DNA of 28,644 nt, from NCBI GenBank assembly GCA_946008205.1, contig CAMGAZ010000001.1, positions 1-28,644 of the forward strand, written 5' to 3'. The position numbers and the translations under genes were made by a program. Position 1 is the stretch's first letter. Each line of letters starts with the position of its first letter. This DNA is from an uncultured Clostridium sp. (GTDB lineage Bacteria; Bacillota; Clostridia; TANB77; CAG-508). Shown piece after piece: positions 7,448 to 13,731 of this stretch. A model generated the notes under the pieces. The model made no database searches. It worked only from the letters and a program-made list of their open reading frames with translations, and was not told where the DNA came from.

Positions 7448-7498
7448 GTATACATAAGTTAAAACAAATTAAAAAAAACAGTAAAGGATGGTTTTAAA

Positions 7499-7786
7499 AT
7501 GAAAAAGTTAATTATTTTAATATCAATTGTTGCTATTACATTCGGTTGTGGTTATGCACTTAAAGCAACAGAAAGTAAAGTACATACGTATACAGACGAA
7601 TGTACATATTATTCAAATAATCCGGAGTGCCCGCAGCTGGGCGGCTCGTTTTATGGCTCTGAAATATGGGATATAAACAATCCAACTTTAGAGGATGGTA
7701 AGACATACATGGTTGAATTAAGCAACCATAAAACGCCTGACGATGCGACAGACGATATTGTAATAGGGTGGACTTTACAGGAATAA
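7499..7786 (+). CDS. Small exported or membrane-anchored protein, paralog of 5663-5956
   Basis: 95 residues. The signal/anchor is MKKLIILISIVAITFGCGYA; Cys17 could be a lipidation site but TFGC is imperfect. Later Cys at about 36 and 45 may form a disulfide outside the cell. The C-terminus DGKTYMVELSN...DDIVIGW is shared with the 5663 protein. The start follows AAAGGATGG; a four-codon mini-frame (ATG at 7488, MVLK) ends in an ATGA overlap with this start. It has its own promoter and terminator. A 7-bp ATGGTTG/CAACCAT stem lies at 7709-7729. Confidence 0.7.
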   Translation: MKKLIILISIVAITFGCGYALKATESKVHTYTDECTYYSNNPECPQLGGSFYGSEIWDINNPTLEDGKTYMVELSNHKTPDDATDDIVIGWTLQE

Positions 7787-7812
7787 ACGGCTCACGCCGT
7801 TTATTTTTTTTT
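7782..7812 (+). terminator. Terminator after the anchored protein gene
   Basis: 10-bp stem AATAAACGGC/GCCGTTTATT with a TCAC loop and a T-run. Confidence 0.9.
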
Positions 7813-7879
7813 TATGTTCTATTGTGTATACAACATACAATATATTTTAAAAATATATGATGTTTTTTCTTAAAATGTA

Positions 7880-7908
7880 TTGACAACATTAGAAATACAC
7901 GTTATAAT
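7880..7908 (+). promoter_or_regulatory. Promoter of the 73-residue gene
   Basis: TTGACA, 17 bp, TATAAT, followed by AAGACATAAGTTAA. A TTG at 7880 in frame with the gene is just the -35 box, not a start. Confidence 0.8.
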
Positions 7909-7954
7909 AAGACATAAGTTAAATCAAGAAAACATAATGAGAGGAAGTAATAAT

Positions 7955-8176
7955 ATGACAAAGACAGCAAGAGAATTATTAATACAGAATGGTTTTGAAA
8001 CAACAGATAACAATGTATTTACATTGTATATCTTAAATGAAACCGTTATTTTTGACGGTGATAATATCACTTTTAAAAGCATAGACAGAACTGTTTGCGC
8101 TCCAACAGAAAATGATAAAATTGATTTTATTCTTAATTTTATCATGAGTAGTTATACAACTTGTTTTTTAGCATAA
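7955..8176 (+). CDS. Hypothetical 73-residue protein
   Basis: The start is the ATG at 7955, preceded by AGAGGAAG; earlier in-frame starts lie in or before the promoter. Not recognised. It is a small acidic protein: a helix (TKTARELLIQNGFE), two beta strands (NVFTLYIL, TVIFDGDNITF) and a C-terminal helix. Monocistronic unit with its own promoter and terminator. The DNA contains stems at 8010-8027 (7 bp, loop 4), 8058-8070 (5 bp) and 8112-8145 (11 bp perfect). Confidence 0.65.
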   Translation: MTKTARELLIQNGFETTDNNVFTLYILNETVIFDGDNITFKSIDRTVCAPTENDKIDFILNFIMSSYTTCFLA

Positions 8177-8214
8177 AATAAAATGGTCTGATTTTTCAGA
8201 CCATTTTATTTTTA
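8175..8214 (+). terminator. Strong terminator with a 17-bp stem
   Basis: Perfect 17-bp stem (8175-8191 with 8196-8212), TTTT loop and T-rich tail. Confidence 0.9.
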
Positions 8215-8355
8215 TTTTAAATTGATTATTTTATTTTTTAAATTGAGTTTTTTATTTTTTAAATTGATAATTGTATATATGTACTGGATTCAATTTCACT
8301 ATTGCATTTTATAATTTTATATGTTAAAATAAAATAAAAAAGGATGGTTTTAAAA

Positions 8356-8832
8356 ATGAAAAAATTAAATATCTACTTCGATATGGATGGTACTATTGCC
8401 AATCTATATGAATATAAAGACTGGCTAAAGCATTTGAGAAGTGAGTCAGTCGCACCATATGAATTTTGCAAACCTATGGTAGATATGGAGCAATTAAAAG
8501 AACTGTTACAGAATCCAATAATTAATAGTGTAAATATTATTAGTTGGACTGCAAAGCATGGAACAACAGAATACAACCGAAAGACAAGATACGCCAAAAT
8601 CAGATGGTTAGCCAAAAATGGTTTAGATTACCATTTGATAGATAAATATATAATCGTTCCTTATGGAACAGATAAAGCCGATGCAATAGGCAAACTAACA
8701 GAAAATGACATACTGTTTGATGATGAAAAACAGAACAGGTCTAATTGGATTGTAAAGGGCGGTCATGCTGAGGATGAAAAAAATCTAATAGAAAAATTGA
8801 AAAAATATATTGACAAATATACAAACCTGTAG
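8356..8832 (+). CDS. HAD-superfamily phosphatase (5'-nucleotidase-like)
   Basis: 158 residues. Motif I is YFDMDGTIA (about 7-15, nucleophile Asp9 and acid/base Asp11), motif II is probably IISWTAK (about 64), a Lys lies around DKAD, and motif IV is DILFDDEKQNR (about 122). The length and the short cap fit the small phage/bacterial nucleotidase-like HAD group, which dephosphorylates nucleotides; the substrate is not shown. The start is placed at 8356 after AAAGGATGG; the ATG at 8344 lies inside the ribosome site, and the gene at 7499 has the same leader with that ATG out of frame. The promoter of the next gene lies inside its 3' end. Confidence 0.8.
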   Translation: MKKLNIYFDMDGTIANLYEYKDWLKHLRSESVAPYEFCKPMVDMEQLKELLQNPIINSVNIISWTAKHGTTEYNRKTRYAKIRWLAKNGLDYHLIDKYIIVPYGTDKADAIGKLTENDILFDDEKQNRSNWIVKGGHAEDEKNLIEKLKKYIDKYTNL

Positions 8833-8838
8833 TACAAT
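8810..8838 (+). promoter_or_regulatory. Promoter inside the HAD gene 3' end
   Basis: TTGACA, 17 bp, TACAAT, then AAAGATAGTTAAGGG. Nearly the same -10 surroundings recur at 14582 (CCTGTAGTATAATAAAGACA and AGTTAAGGG). Confidence 0.75.
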
Positions 8839-8850
8839 AAAGATAGTTAA

Positions 8851-8871
8851 GGGCGGCAAGCAAAGCCGCCC
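8851..8871 (+). promoter_or_regulatory. 5' leader stem-loop
   Basis: GGGCGGC/GCCGCCC stem with a 7-nt loop, beginning about 12 nt after the -10 and ending 5 nt before the AAAGGAG site. It would sit at or near the 5' end of the mRNA. Confidence 0.7.
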
Positions 8872-8891
8872 AAAGAAAGGAGTAAAAAAAA

Positions 8892-9221
8892 ATGAATGTT
8901 TTAGAAAAAACAAAAGAATTATTATTAGAATGTGTTGATGAAACAGAAATATTTATTCAAGGTGATGACCGTTTCGCAAAAGGTCAGATTACTTTAAATA
9001 ACGGGAGCCTTGATATTAATTTTAGTTATAATGATGTGACGCATAAAGCAAGTATTAGAATCATATATAATACAACCAATTTTGATTTTGATGCGTGGAT
9101 ATGGGATACAACAAGTTTTACAGACTATTCTGCATTTTGCTATGGACTTATCGGAGTTCTTGCAGATTACAATAATTACAATGAAAAAGGTTTTATTATT
9201 AAAATATTACTTGATTTATAG
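8892..9221 (+). CDS. Hypothetical 109-residue acidic protein
   Basis: AGAAAGGAG precedes the ATG. Not recognised. It has an N-terminal helix (LEKTKELLLECVDE), beta-rich ITLNNGSLDINFSYND and a Trp-centred DFDAWIWDTT segment. The strand-helix layout resembles the 5120 and 12361 proteins but no alignable motif is visible. First of three closely spaced genes (12 and 10 bp gaps) transcribed from the promoter at 8810. Confidence 0.65.
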   Translation: MNVLEKTKELLLECVDETEIFIQGDDRFAKGQITLNNGSLDINFSYNDVTHKASIRIIYNTTNFDFDAWIWDTTSFTDYSAFCYGLIGVLADYNNYNEKGFIIKILLDL

Positions 9222-9233
9222 AGGTGAAAAAAA

Positions 9234-9470
9234 ATGAATATGGAAATTTTAAACATTACGGCTATACAGATGGGCGCCCTTGTAAATGAGGGCGCCGATA
9301 GAATAACTGTTATGGGAATCAATAATCCCGTAGTTATGACCGCAATATACAAAGACAATAAACTGACTGTAACATATTATAGCCACGTAGTAAAAGAACA
9401 CATATTATATACAGGTATAACAACAGAGCCTGAAAAAGTGATATGTGGCTTGATGGGATTATTATTATAA
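9234..9470 (+). CDS. Hypothetical 78-residue protein
   Basis: AGAGGTG site, 12 bp after the previous stop. Not recognised. It is a small beta-rich protein (ITAIQMGALVNEG, RITVMGINN, KLTVTYYSH) with a C-terminal hydrophobic helix. It contains a GC-rich 8-bp perfect stem GGCGCCCT/AGGGCGCC (9273-9296) in an otherwise AT-rich gene. Confidence 0.6.
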   Translation: MNMEILNITAIQMGALVNEGADRITVMGINNPVVMTAIYKDNKLTVTYYSHVVKEHILYTGITTEPEKVICGLMGLLL

Positions 9471-9480
9471 GAGGTAAAAA

Positions 9481-9678
9481 ATGAAAAGTAAAATAAATAT
9501 CTTGATATTAAAAATAGTTATAAAGTTTTATAATATATTAATTAAAAAGGCAACTAAAAAAGGTAAAATGGATTTAGTTGAAGAATGCAAGGAAGAACAA
9601 AACAAACTTAAGGAATTAATCAGACATGAAAAAATAAGAAATGAATTAATGAAGTTTGCTAAAAAAATTGATTTATAA
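9481..9678 (+). CDS. Small basic helical protein
   Basis: AAGAGGT site 10 bp after the previous stop. 65 residues, very Lys-rich and predicted helical: an amphipathic N-terminal half (ILILKIVIKFYNILIKKATK) and a charged C-terminal helix. It could be membrane-associated or nucleic-acid binding; not recognised. Last gene before the terminator at 9683. Confidence 0.6.
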   Translation: MKSKINILILKIVIKFYNILIKKATKKGKMDLVEECKEEQNKLKELIRHEKIRNELMKFAKKIDL

Positions 9679-9682
9679 AATT

Positions 9683-9743
9683 AAAGATTCACATTTTAAT
9701 TAGTTCCATACAAGAGCAAAGATTAAAATGTGAATCTTTTTTT
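9683..9743 (+). terminator. Long-stem terminator of the second cassette
   Basis: 18-bp perfect stem (9683-9700 with 9722-9739) and T7. The loop contains CAAGAGCAAAG, which recurs at about 9760 and 3742. Confidence 0.85.
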
Positions 9744-10548
9744 AAACATATATACAAACAAGAGCAAAGAAAACATGGATACAATCGCGCGACGCAGCAA
9801 AATTTAACTGTTCGCGCGGTCAATAATTTCAAATGAAACTATTAGTATCTTCTTCTATTGCGCGTGAAATAATTGATAATGCTAATAGTTTCATTTGAAA
9901 TTATTACACTTTACCACTTTAGCACTTTAAAGCGCGAGCCGCGAACCTCGCTGTGTCGGTTGTGCCCTTTGACCGACACAGCGAGGCATTTACTGAACAA
10001 GTGAATTATCAATTTTTTAATTAACAAGTGCATAGTGAACTTGTTAATAGTTGCCGCCCGAAACTATTGACCTCTTCAAACACTTTAGCATAGTAAAGCA
10101 CTAACGCTTTAGTGCGCTAAAGTGAAAACTATAAACTCCCTCTTCAGCGCTTCATTGCGTTAAAGTGTTAATGTACTAAAGCGAAATTTAAAATATGTAT
10201 ACAACCATGCGGATTGTATACGATTTAAGAATTGTATACATATTTTAAATTTCGCTTTAGTACATTAACGTGGAAGAGCGCAATAATTGGCAGGGTCAAC
10301 GGTACGTCCGGTCGTGTATACAATATGCAACATACAAAATACAATGCTCCCGATGGAGCAAAAAACGAACTGATATGCAGAACAGTTGTTTGTCATGCTC
10401 CATCGGGAGCATTTCATAAGTGAATTATTGACTGGATCAATGATCGGAGCACGAAAACCTTGACCATATAAATAGTTGTCGCAGCAGATTATTTACAAGT
10501 GAAGATGCTCCCGTACTTTCATGTATACAATATACACGCTAATTTTAA
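9744..10548. repeat. Inter-cassette palindrome block R2
   Basis: Non-coding. In order: CGCGCG/CGCGCG pair (9786, 9813); 24-bp perfect inverted repeat (9822-9845 with 9882-9905); CTTTA-N6-TAAAG box (9917); 15-bp stem (9946-9960 with 9972-9986); CCCGAAACTATTGACC (10057-10072); boxes at 10083 and 10107 and a one-mismatch box at 10150; 38-bp perfect inverted repeat (10167-10204 with 10232-10269) with GTATAC boxes in the arms and loop; 18-bp perfect repeat (10343-10360 with 10396-10413) whose arms are themselves partly palindromic. No credible gene. Confidence 0.85.
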
Positions 10549-10577
10549 TTGACATTGTGCCGACATTAGTTTATACT
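10549..10577 (+). promoter_or_regulatory. Third cassette, promoter P1
   Basis: TTGACA, 17 bp, TATACT. Confidence 0.75.
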
Positions 10578-10646
10578 ATAATTGTTCTTGAGGATAGGAA
10601 CACAACGAGAGTTGAAAACAAAGTTCTTAAGAATGAAAAAAAGTGC

Positions 10647-10675
10647 TTGACAATCTTACTTAAATGCTTTAAAAT
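10647..10675 (+). promoter_or_regulatory. Third cassette, promoter P2 within a dyad
   Basis: TTGACA, 17 bp, TAAAAT, 98 bp after P1. The promoter is enclosed by CTTGACAATCTTAC and GTAAGTGTCAAG (10646 to about 10688), an inverted repeat with a small offset that looks like an operator. Confidence 0.7.
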
Positions 10676-10761
10676 GGTAAGTGTCAAGGGAACTTGATAG
10701 AATTTAAAAATGTTTTAAAAGTCATGTAACAAGACTATAAAACCGAAAGGAATGGCAAATT

Positions 10762-11130
10762 ATGGCTAACAACAAAATTACACAGGTAAAGGCACTTGAA
10801 ACAGTTATCAACGCTATCAAGGATACGGATATCGTGTCCGCTGAAGTAATCAACAAAATTGTTGATATTAAAACGGCGTTAGAAAAGAAAGCAAACGCCA
10901 CAAGTAAGCGTGCAAGCAACGCTAATGCTGAATTGCTTGAAAAAGTACTCCCACTGTTTACGGATGTACCGAACACACTCACTGAATTACTCACGGCTAA
11001 TCGTGAACAGTTCGACGAACTTGGTATTTTAACAAGTCAGAAGTTGAACGCTGTTATCCGCCCAGCGGTTGAAGATGGTCGACTGTTCCGTGAAAAGAAC
11101 GGAAAGACTACAACATTCAGACTTGTATAG
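10762..11130 (+). CDS. Winged-helix-like phage protein, copy A
   Basis: 122 residues, ATG after GAAAGGA. The C-terminal half ELLTANREQFDELGILTSQK...PAVEDGRLFREKNGKTTTFRLV reads as helix-turn-helix plus wing; the N-terminal half is helical and basic. The paralog 13732-14094 is almost identical over the last 40 residues. It is first in its operon after two promoters and a dyad, which fits a self-regulating DNA-binding protein. DNA binding is inferred from fold-like pattern. Separated from its partner 11201-11587 by a hairpin. Confidence 0.7.
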   Translation: MANNKITQVKALETVINAIKDTDIVSAEVINKIVDIKTALEKKANATSKRASNANAELLEKVLPLFTDVPNTLTELLTANREQFDELGILTSQKLNAVIRPAVEDGRLFREKNGKTTTFRLV

Positions 11131-11155
11131 TAAATTTATTCATTATCACTTTAAA

Positions 11156-11180
11156 GGTTGGGAGCTTTACAGCTCCCACC
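11156..11180 (+). terminator. Hairpin between paired genes, copy A
   Basis: TGGGAGCT/AGCTCCCA stem with a TTAC loop. No clear T-run follows, so attenuation or mRNA processing is as likely as termination. The equivalent hairpin in copy B is at 14126-14149. Confidence 0.55.
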
Positions 11181-11200
11181 TATTAAAGGGAGATTGCACA

Positions 11201-11587
11201 TTGAAAAATAAATATAATGAAAAACAGATTGTCAATTTAATGCAATCGCTTGATATTTCACGCAATGACGCAATAGAAATACTTCAAGCGGATGCGGAGA
11301 TTGACAAGGGTGCAAAGTTATTTGAACTCACACCGGAGCAAAAAGCCGTTGAAAAGAAAATGCGAAAAACTGTAAAAATTGTAGCACCAAACGGAAAAAA
11401 GGCTCAGCGGGAATTAAAAATTGACGACAACAGAGAAAAATTGCTGACGTCAATAATTGAATTGTTCAATGAAAAATTCTCAATTGAGAATATTGAACGA
11501 CCGCCCCGCACAACAAATAAAATTCGGTTTCAATTTTTCGGTGACACTTTTAGTGTCACTATTGCAAAAGAGAGGAAGAAAAAGTAA
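11201..11587 (+). CDS. Partner protein of the winged-helix gene, copy A
   Basis: 128 residues. The start is TTG at 11201 after AAAGGGAG; a start at 11069 would overlap the previous gene and lacks a site, and the paralog begins at the equivalent point. A 30-residue block KLFELTPEQKAVEKKMRKTV and following KIVAPNGKKA is shared with 14172-14534. The N-terminus LDISRNDAIEIL looks like a small helical domain and the C-terminus is basic (ERKKK). Function unknown; the constant pairing with the winged-helix gene suggests a joint role. The DNA has a nested 7+8 bp dyad at about 11464-11498 and an 8-bp stem near 11541. Confidence 0.7.
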   Translation: MKNKYNEKQIVNLMQSLDISRNDAIEILQADAEIDKGAKLFELTPEQKAVEKKMRKTVKIVAPNGKKAQRELKIDDNREKLLTSIIELFNEKFSIENIERPPRTTNKIRFQFFGDTFSVTIAKERKKK

Positions 11588-11591
11588 ATAA

Positions 11592-12299
11592 ATGTTTTAT
11601 AATTCAATTTTAAAAAAAGATAATCGTTGTACATATTATATGGTACTGGATACAGAAACGGCGGTTTATGACCCTACTATTAAAGAGATAAAAGGCACTA
11701 ATATGTTAGTTTATGATTTAGGATATGCTATTGTAGACCGTTATGGGCGCATCTATGAAACAGGCTCTTTTATTGTGAAAGATATATTTTATGATGAAAT
11801 AGAACGCATGAAATCTTGTTATTTTGCCGACAAGCGTTCAACTTATATTCAAGATATTGAAAAAGGTTTACATACTGTTGTAAACTGGAAAAACCTTGTT
11901 TTTTTACTTGAAGAGCGATTGAGTTACTGGAACGTACGTGCGATATGTGCGTATAATGCAATATTTGACTATGGGGCAATATGTCGCACGAATAATTTTG
12001 TAAATGGTAAATACTGGAAACCGCCTTTATTGAAAAAATATCCAGTATGGGATATTATGAAAATGACAGAAGATGTGCTATATAAGCGACCGACATATAG
12101 AAAATTCTGTTTTGACAATGGTAACTTGACAGCACACACACCGCCACGACCACAGAAAAAAGCGGAAACAGTAAAACAGTATATTGAAAATAATCCACAG
12201 TTTAAAGAAGTGCATACAGGACTTGAAGATGTTTATATCGAAAGTGAAATATTAGCAAAATGTTTTGCTACTCACAAGAAAATGAGACGTGAATTATAA
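11592..12299 (+). CDS. DEDD-family 3'-5' exonuclease (DnaQ-like)
   Basis: 235 residues. Exo I is MVLDTETAVYD (about 17-27; Asp and Glu bind metal), Exo II AYNAIFDYGAI (about 119-129), Exo III HTGLEDVYIESEIL (about 209-222; HxxxxD, DEDDh type). Such enzymes remove nucleotides from DNA or RNA 3' ends; here it is free-standing rather than fused to a polymerase. The start at 11592 lies 4 bp after the previous stop with GAGGAAG about 14 nt upstream, so translation may be coupled. It has two IRs with longer loops. Substrate not decided by sequence. Confidence 0.85.
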   Translation: MFYNSILKKDNRCTYYMVLDTETAVYDPTIKEIKGTNMLVYDLGYAIVDRYGRIYETGSFIVKDIFYDEIERMKSCYFADKRSTYIQDIEKGLHTVVNWKNLVFLLEERLSYWNVRAICAYNAIFDYGAICRTNNFVNGKYWKPPLLKKYPVWDIMKMTEDVLYKRPTYRKFCFDNGNLTAHTPPRPQKKAETVKQYIENNPQFKEVHTGLEDVYIESEILAKCFATHKKMRREL

Positions 12300-12309
12300 T
12301 AATTTAAAG

Positions 12310-12337
12310 GTCAAGCAATTATTATTAATTGCTTGAC
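12310..12337 (+). promoter_or_regulatory. Intergenic stem-loop before 12361
   Basis: 11-bp perfect stem GTCAAGCAATT/AATTGCTTGAC with a 6-nt loop. No T-run, so more like a leader hairpin or processing site than a terminator. Confidence 0.55.
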
Positions 12338-12360
12338 TGATAAAACAAAGGAGTAGGCAC

Positions 12361-12702
12361 ATGAACGAAAAAATCATAAATACATTAATTAAAATATGTG
12401 AAAATAACGGAGAATATACAACTTTGTATATACCGAAACACGATAGAATCTCACTTGTATATACTTCTAATTTAAATGATGAGATTCTGTACATTGAAAC
12501 AATTAACAATACAGAATATAAATTTGAAAGTGATTACGACGAACTTATAGACACAAACATAGAATATATTATCTTAAGTATATATGATACTTTAATAAAA
12601 ATAAAACTAGAATCTTTAACTGGAGATTTATATATTGATAATGTAAATGATTTCAACGATATAATTACAATTGTAAATAATATAAGAGAAAAATATTGCT
12701 AA
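12361..12702 (+). CDS. Hypothetical 113-residue acidic protein
   Basis: AAAGGAG site. Not recognised. Very acidic and rich in Asn, Ile and Tyr: an N-terminal helix (MNEKIINTLIKICENNG), beta strands (TTLYIPKH, RISLVYTS, EILYIETI) and a C-terminal helix. Very AT-rich, with no GCGC, unlike packaging genes. DNA-mimic or anti-defence roles are common for small acidic phage proteins but are not shown here. Followed 16 bp later by a similar gene. Confidence 0.65.
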   Translation: MNEKIINTLIKICENNGEYTTLYIPKHDRISLVYTSNLNDEILYIETINNTEYKFESDYDELIDTNIEYIILSIYDTLIKIKLESLTGDLYIDNVNDFNDIITIVNNIREKYC

Positions 12703-12718
12703 TGAAAGGAATAATATA

Positions 12719-13042
12719 ATGAATATGATAAATATTATTAATGAAATAAATAAACATTTAAACATCTATGAAATAGCACAGACAGTTGAAAATGTAATAG
12801 GTAACAATGATTATAAATTTGAAATAATTGATAATGATTTAATTGTTAGTGATATCAATGACAATACAACAATTACAATATTATCTAATAACTTTTTAAA
12901 AACTCACGATTTGGAAGAAGTAATTTATAACATAAAAGTTGCAATATTAATTTATGAAATAAATATTCACTTTGACAATTATTGTCTTGATAATGAACAG
13001 ATTGATGCGATGCTAAGTATTGTTACAGGTTTGATTTATTAA
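12719..13042 (+). CDS. Hypothetical 107-residue acidic protein
   Basis: AAAGGAAT site; the ATG at 12719 is followed by an in-frame ATG at 12725. Not recognised. The layout matches the preceding gene: N-terminal helix (INEINKHLNIYEIAQTVENV), strands YKFEIIDNDLIVSDI and TTITILSNN, then helices with an acidic end. The two may be diverged paralogs. Last gene of the third cassette; palindrome block R3 begins right after it. Confidence 0.65.
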   Translation: MNMINIINEINKHLNIYEIAQTVENVIGNNDYKFEIIDNDLIVSDINDNTTITILSNNFLKTHDLEEVIYNIKVAILIYEINIHFDNYCLDNEQIDAMLSIVTGLIY

Positions 13043-13541
13043 TAAGTGAAATGCTCCCACTACTTTATCACTCTATTGCGGTAAAGCGTTGGGAGCATCA
13101 CTTTAGTCCTTTAATACTTTATCCTACTAAAGCGGGAGCACGAACGAACAAATGTTCGGGAGCACCACGAACACGAACAGGCGTTTGCGAACACATGTTC
13201 TTGGGAGCACTGACCCTCGCTGTGACGCCCAAAGGGCACGGTCGTCACAGCGAGGGATTTAACTGAAACTTCACTTGTGAATTATTTGCTTGGATAAGCA
13301 AACTATTAGCATGACAACTATTTCGCCCGAAACTATTGACATATGCAATAATTCACTTGTGAAGCGAAATTGTATACGTGTTTTAATGCAAAAGGATTGT
13401 ATACAATCTGAAAATTGTATACAAGTTCTTTAATCTCATAAAAAAATACAATTTTAACGCGTTAAAGCGCCGAAGATTGTTAAAAATTTAACAAAAAGTA
13501 TACAAAATACATAAAAAATACACAAAATTTCTCAAAAATGC
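13043..13541. repeat. Inter-cassette palindrome block R3
   Basis: Non-coding. A TGCTCCCA/TGGGAGCA pair (about 13052-13098) and further GGGAGCA copies; CTTTA-N6-TAAAG box (13117) and a one-mismatch box (13452); three LexA-like dyads in about 60 bp (CGAACAAATGTTCG about 13145, CGAACAGGCGTTTG about 13174, CGAACACATGTTCT about 13189); 14-bp stem (13214-13227 with 13243-13256); CCCGAAACTATTGAC (13326-13340); three GTATAC boxes (13372, 13399, 13417). An open frame at 13051-13266 only reads through these repeats. Confidence 0.85.
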
Positions 13542-13570
13542 TTGCAAAAAAGCAAAAAATTTGTTATTAT
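13542..13570 (+). promoter_or_regulatory. Fourth cassette, promoter P1
   Basis: TTGCAA, 17 bp, TATTAT. AAGAGG/CCTCTT could pair downstream (about 13580-13609). Confidence 0.55.
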
Positions 13571-13633
13571 TATAGTACAAACAAGAGGGAAAGAAAAAAG
13601 TAATCCTCTTCAAAAAAAGTTTAAAAAAAAGTA

Positions 13634-13662
13634 TTGACAAACCCTTAAACCTATGTTAATAT
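13634..13662 (+). promoter_or_regulatory. Fourth cassette, promoter P2
   Basis: TTGACA, 17 bp, TAATAT, 92 bp after P1, followed by TACAAAAGGGGAACAA, an element shared with the promoters at 15507 and 17091. Confidence 0.75.
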
Positions 13663-13731
13663 ATAAGTACAAAAGGGGAACAAAACAAAGTCAGCTGAAA
13701 AAGACGTTAAAACAGAGAAAAGGACAAATTA

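Noticed and set aside
10232..10423. 63-codon frame on the plus strand
   Set aside because: It begins inside the 38-bp inverted repeat arm and spans the 18-bp repeat; no ribosome site.
13051..13266. 71-codon frame starting just after 12719-13042
   Set aside because: Entirely made of LexA-like boxes, GGGAGCA repeats and the 14-bp stem; no ribosome site.
6350..13540. CRISPR array
   Set aside because: Repeats are palindromic, of unequal length and irregular spacing, with no spacer-like unique units of constant size and no cas genes.
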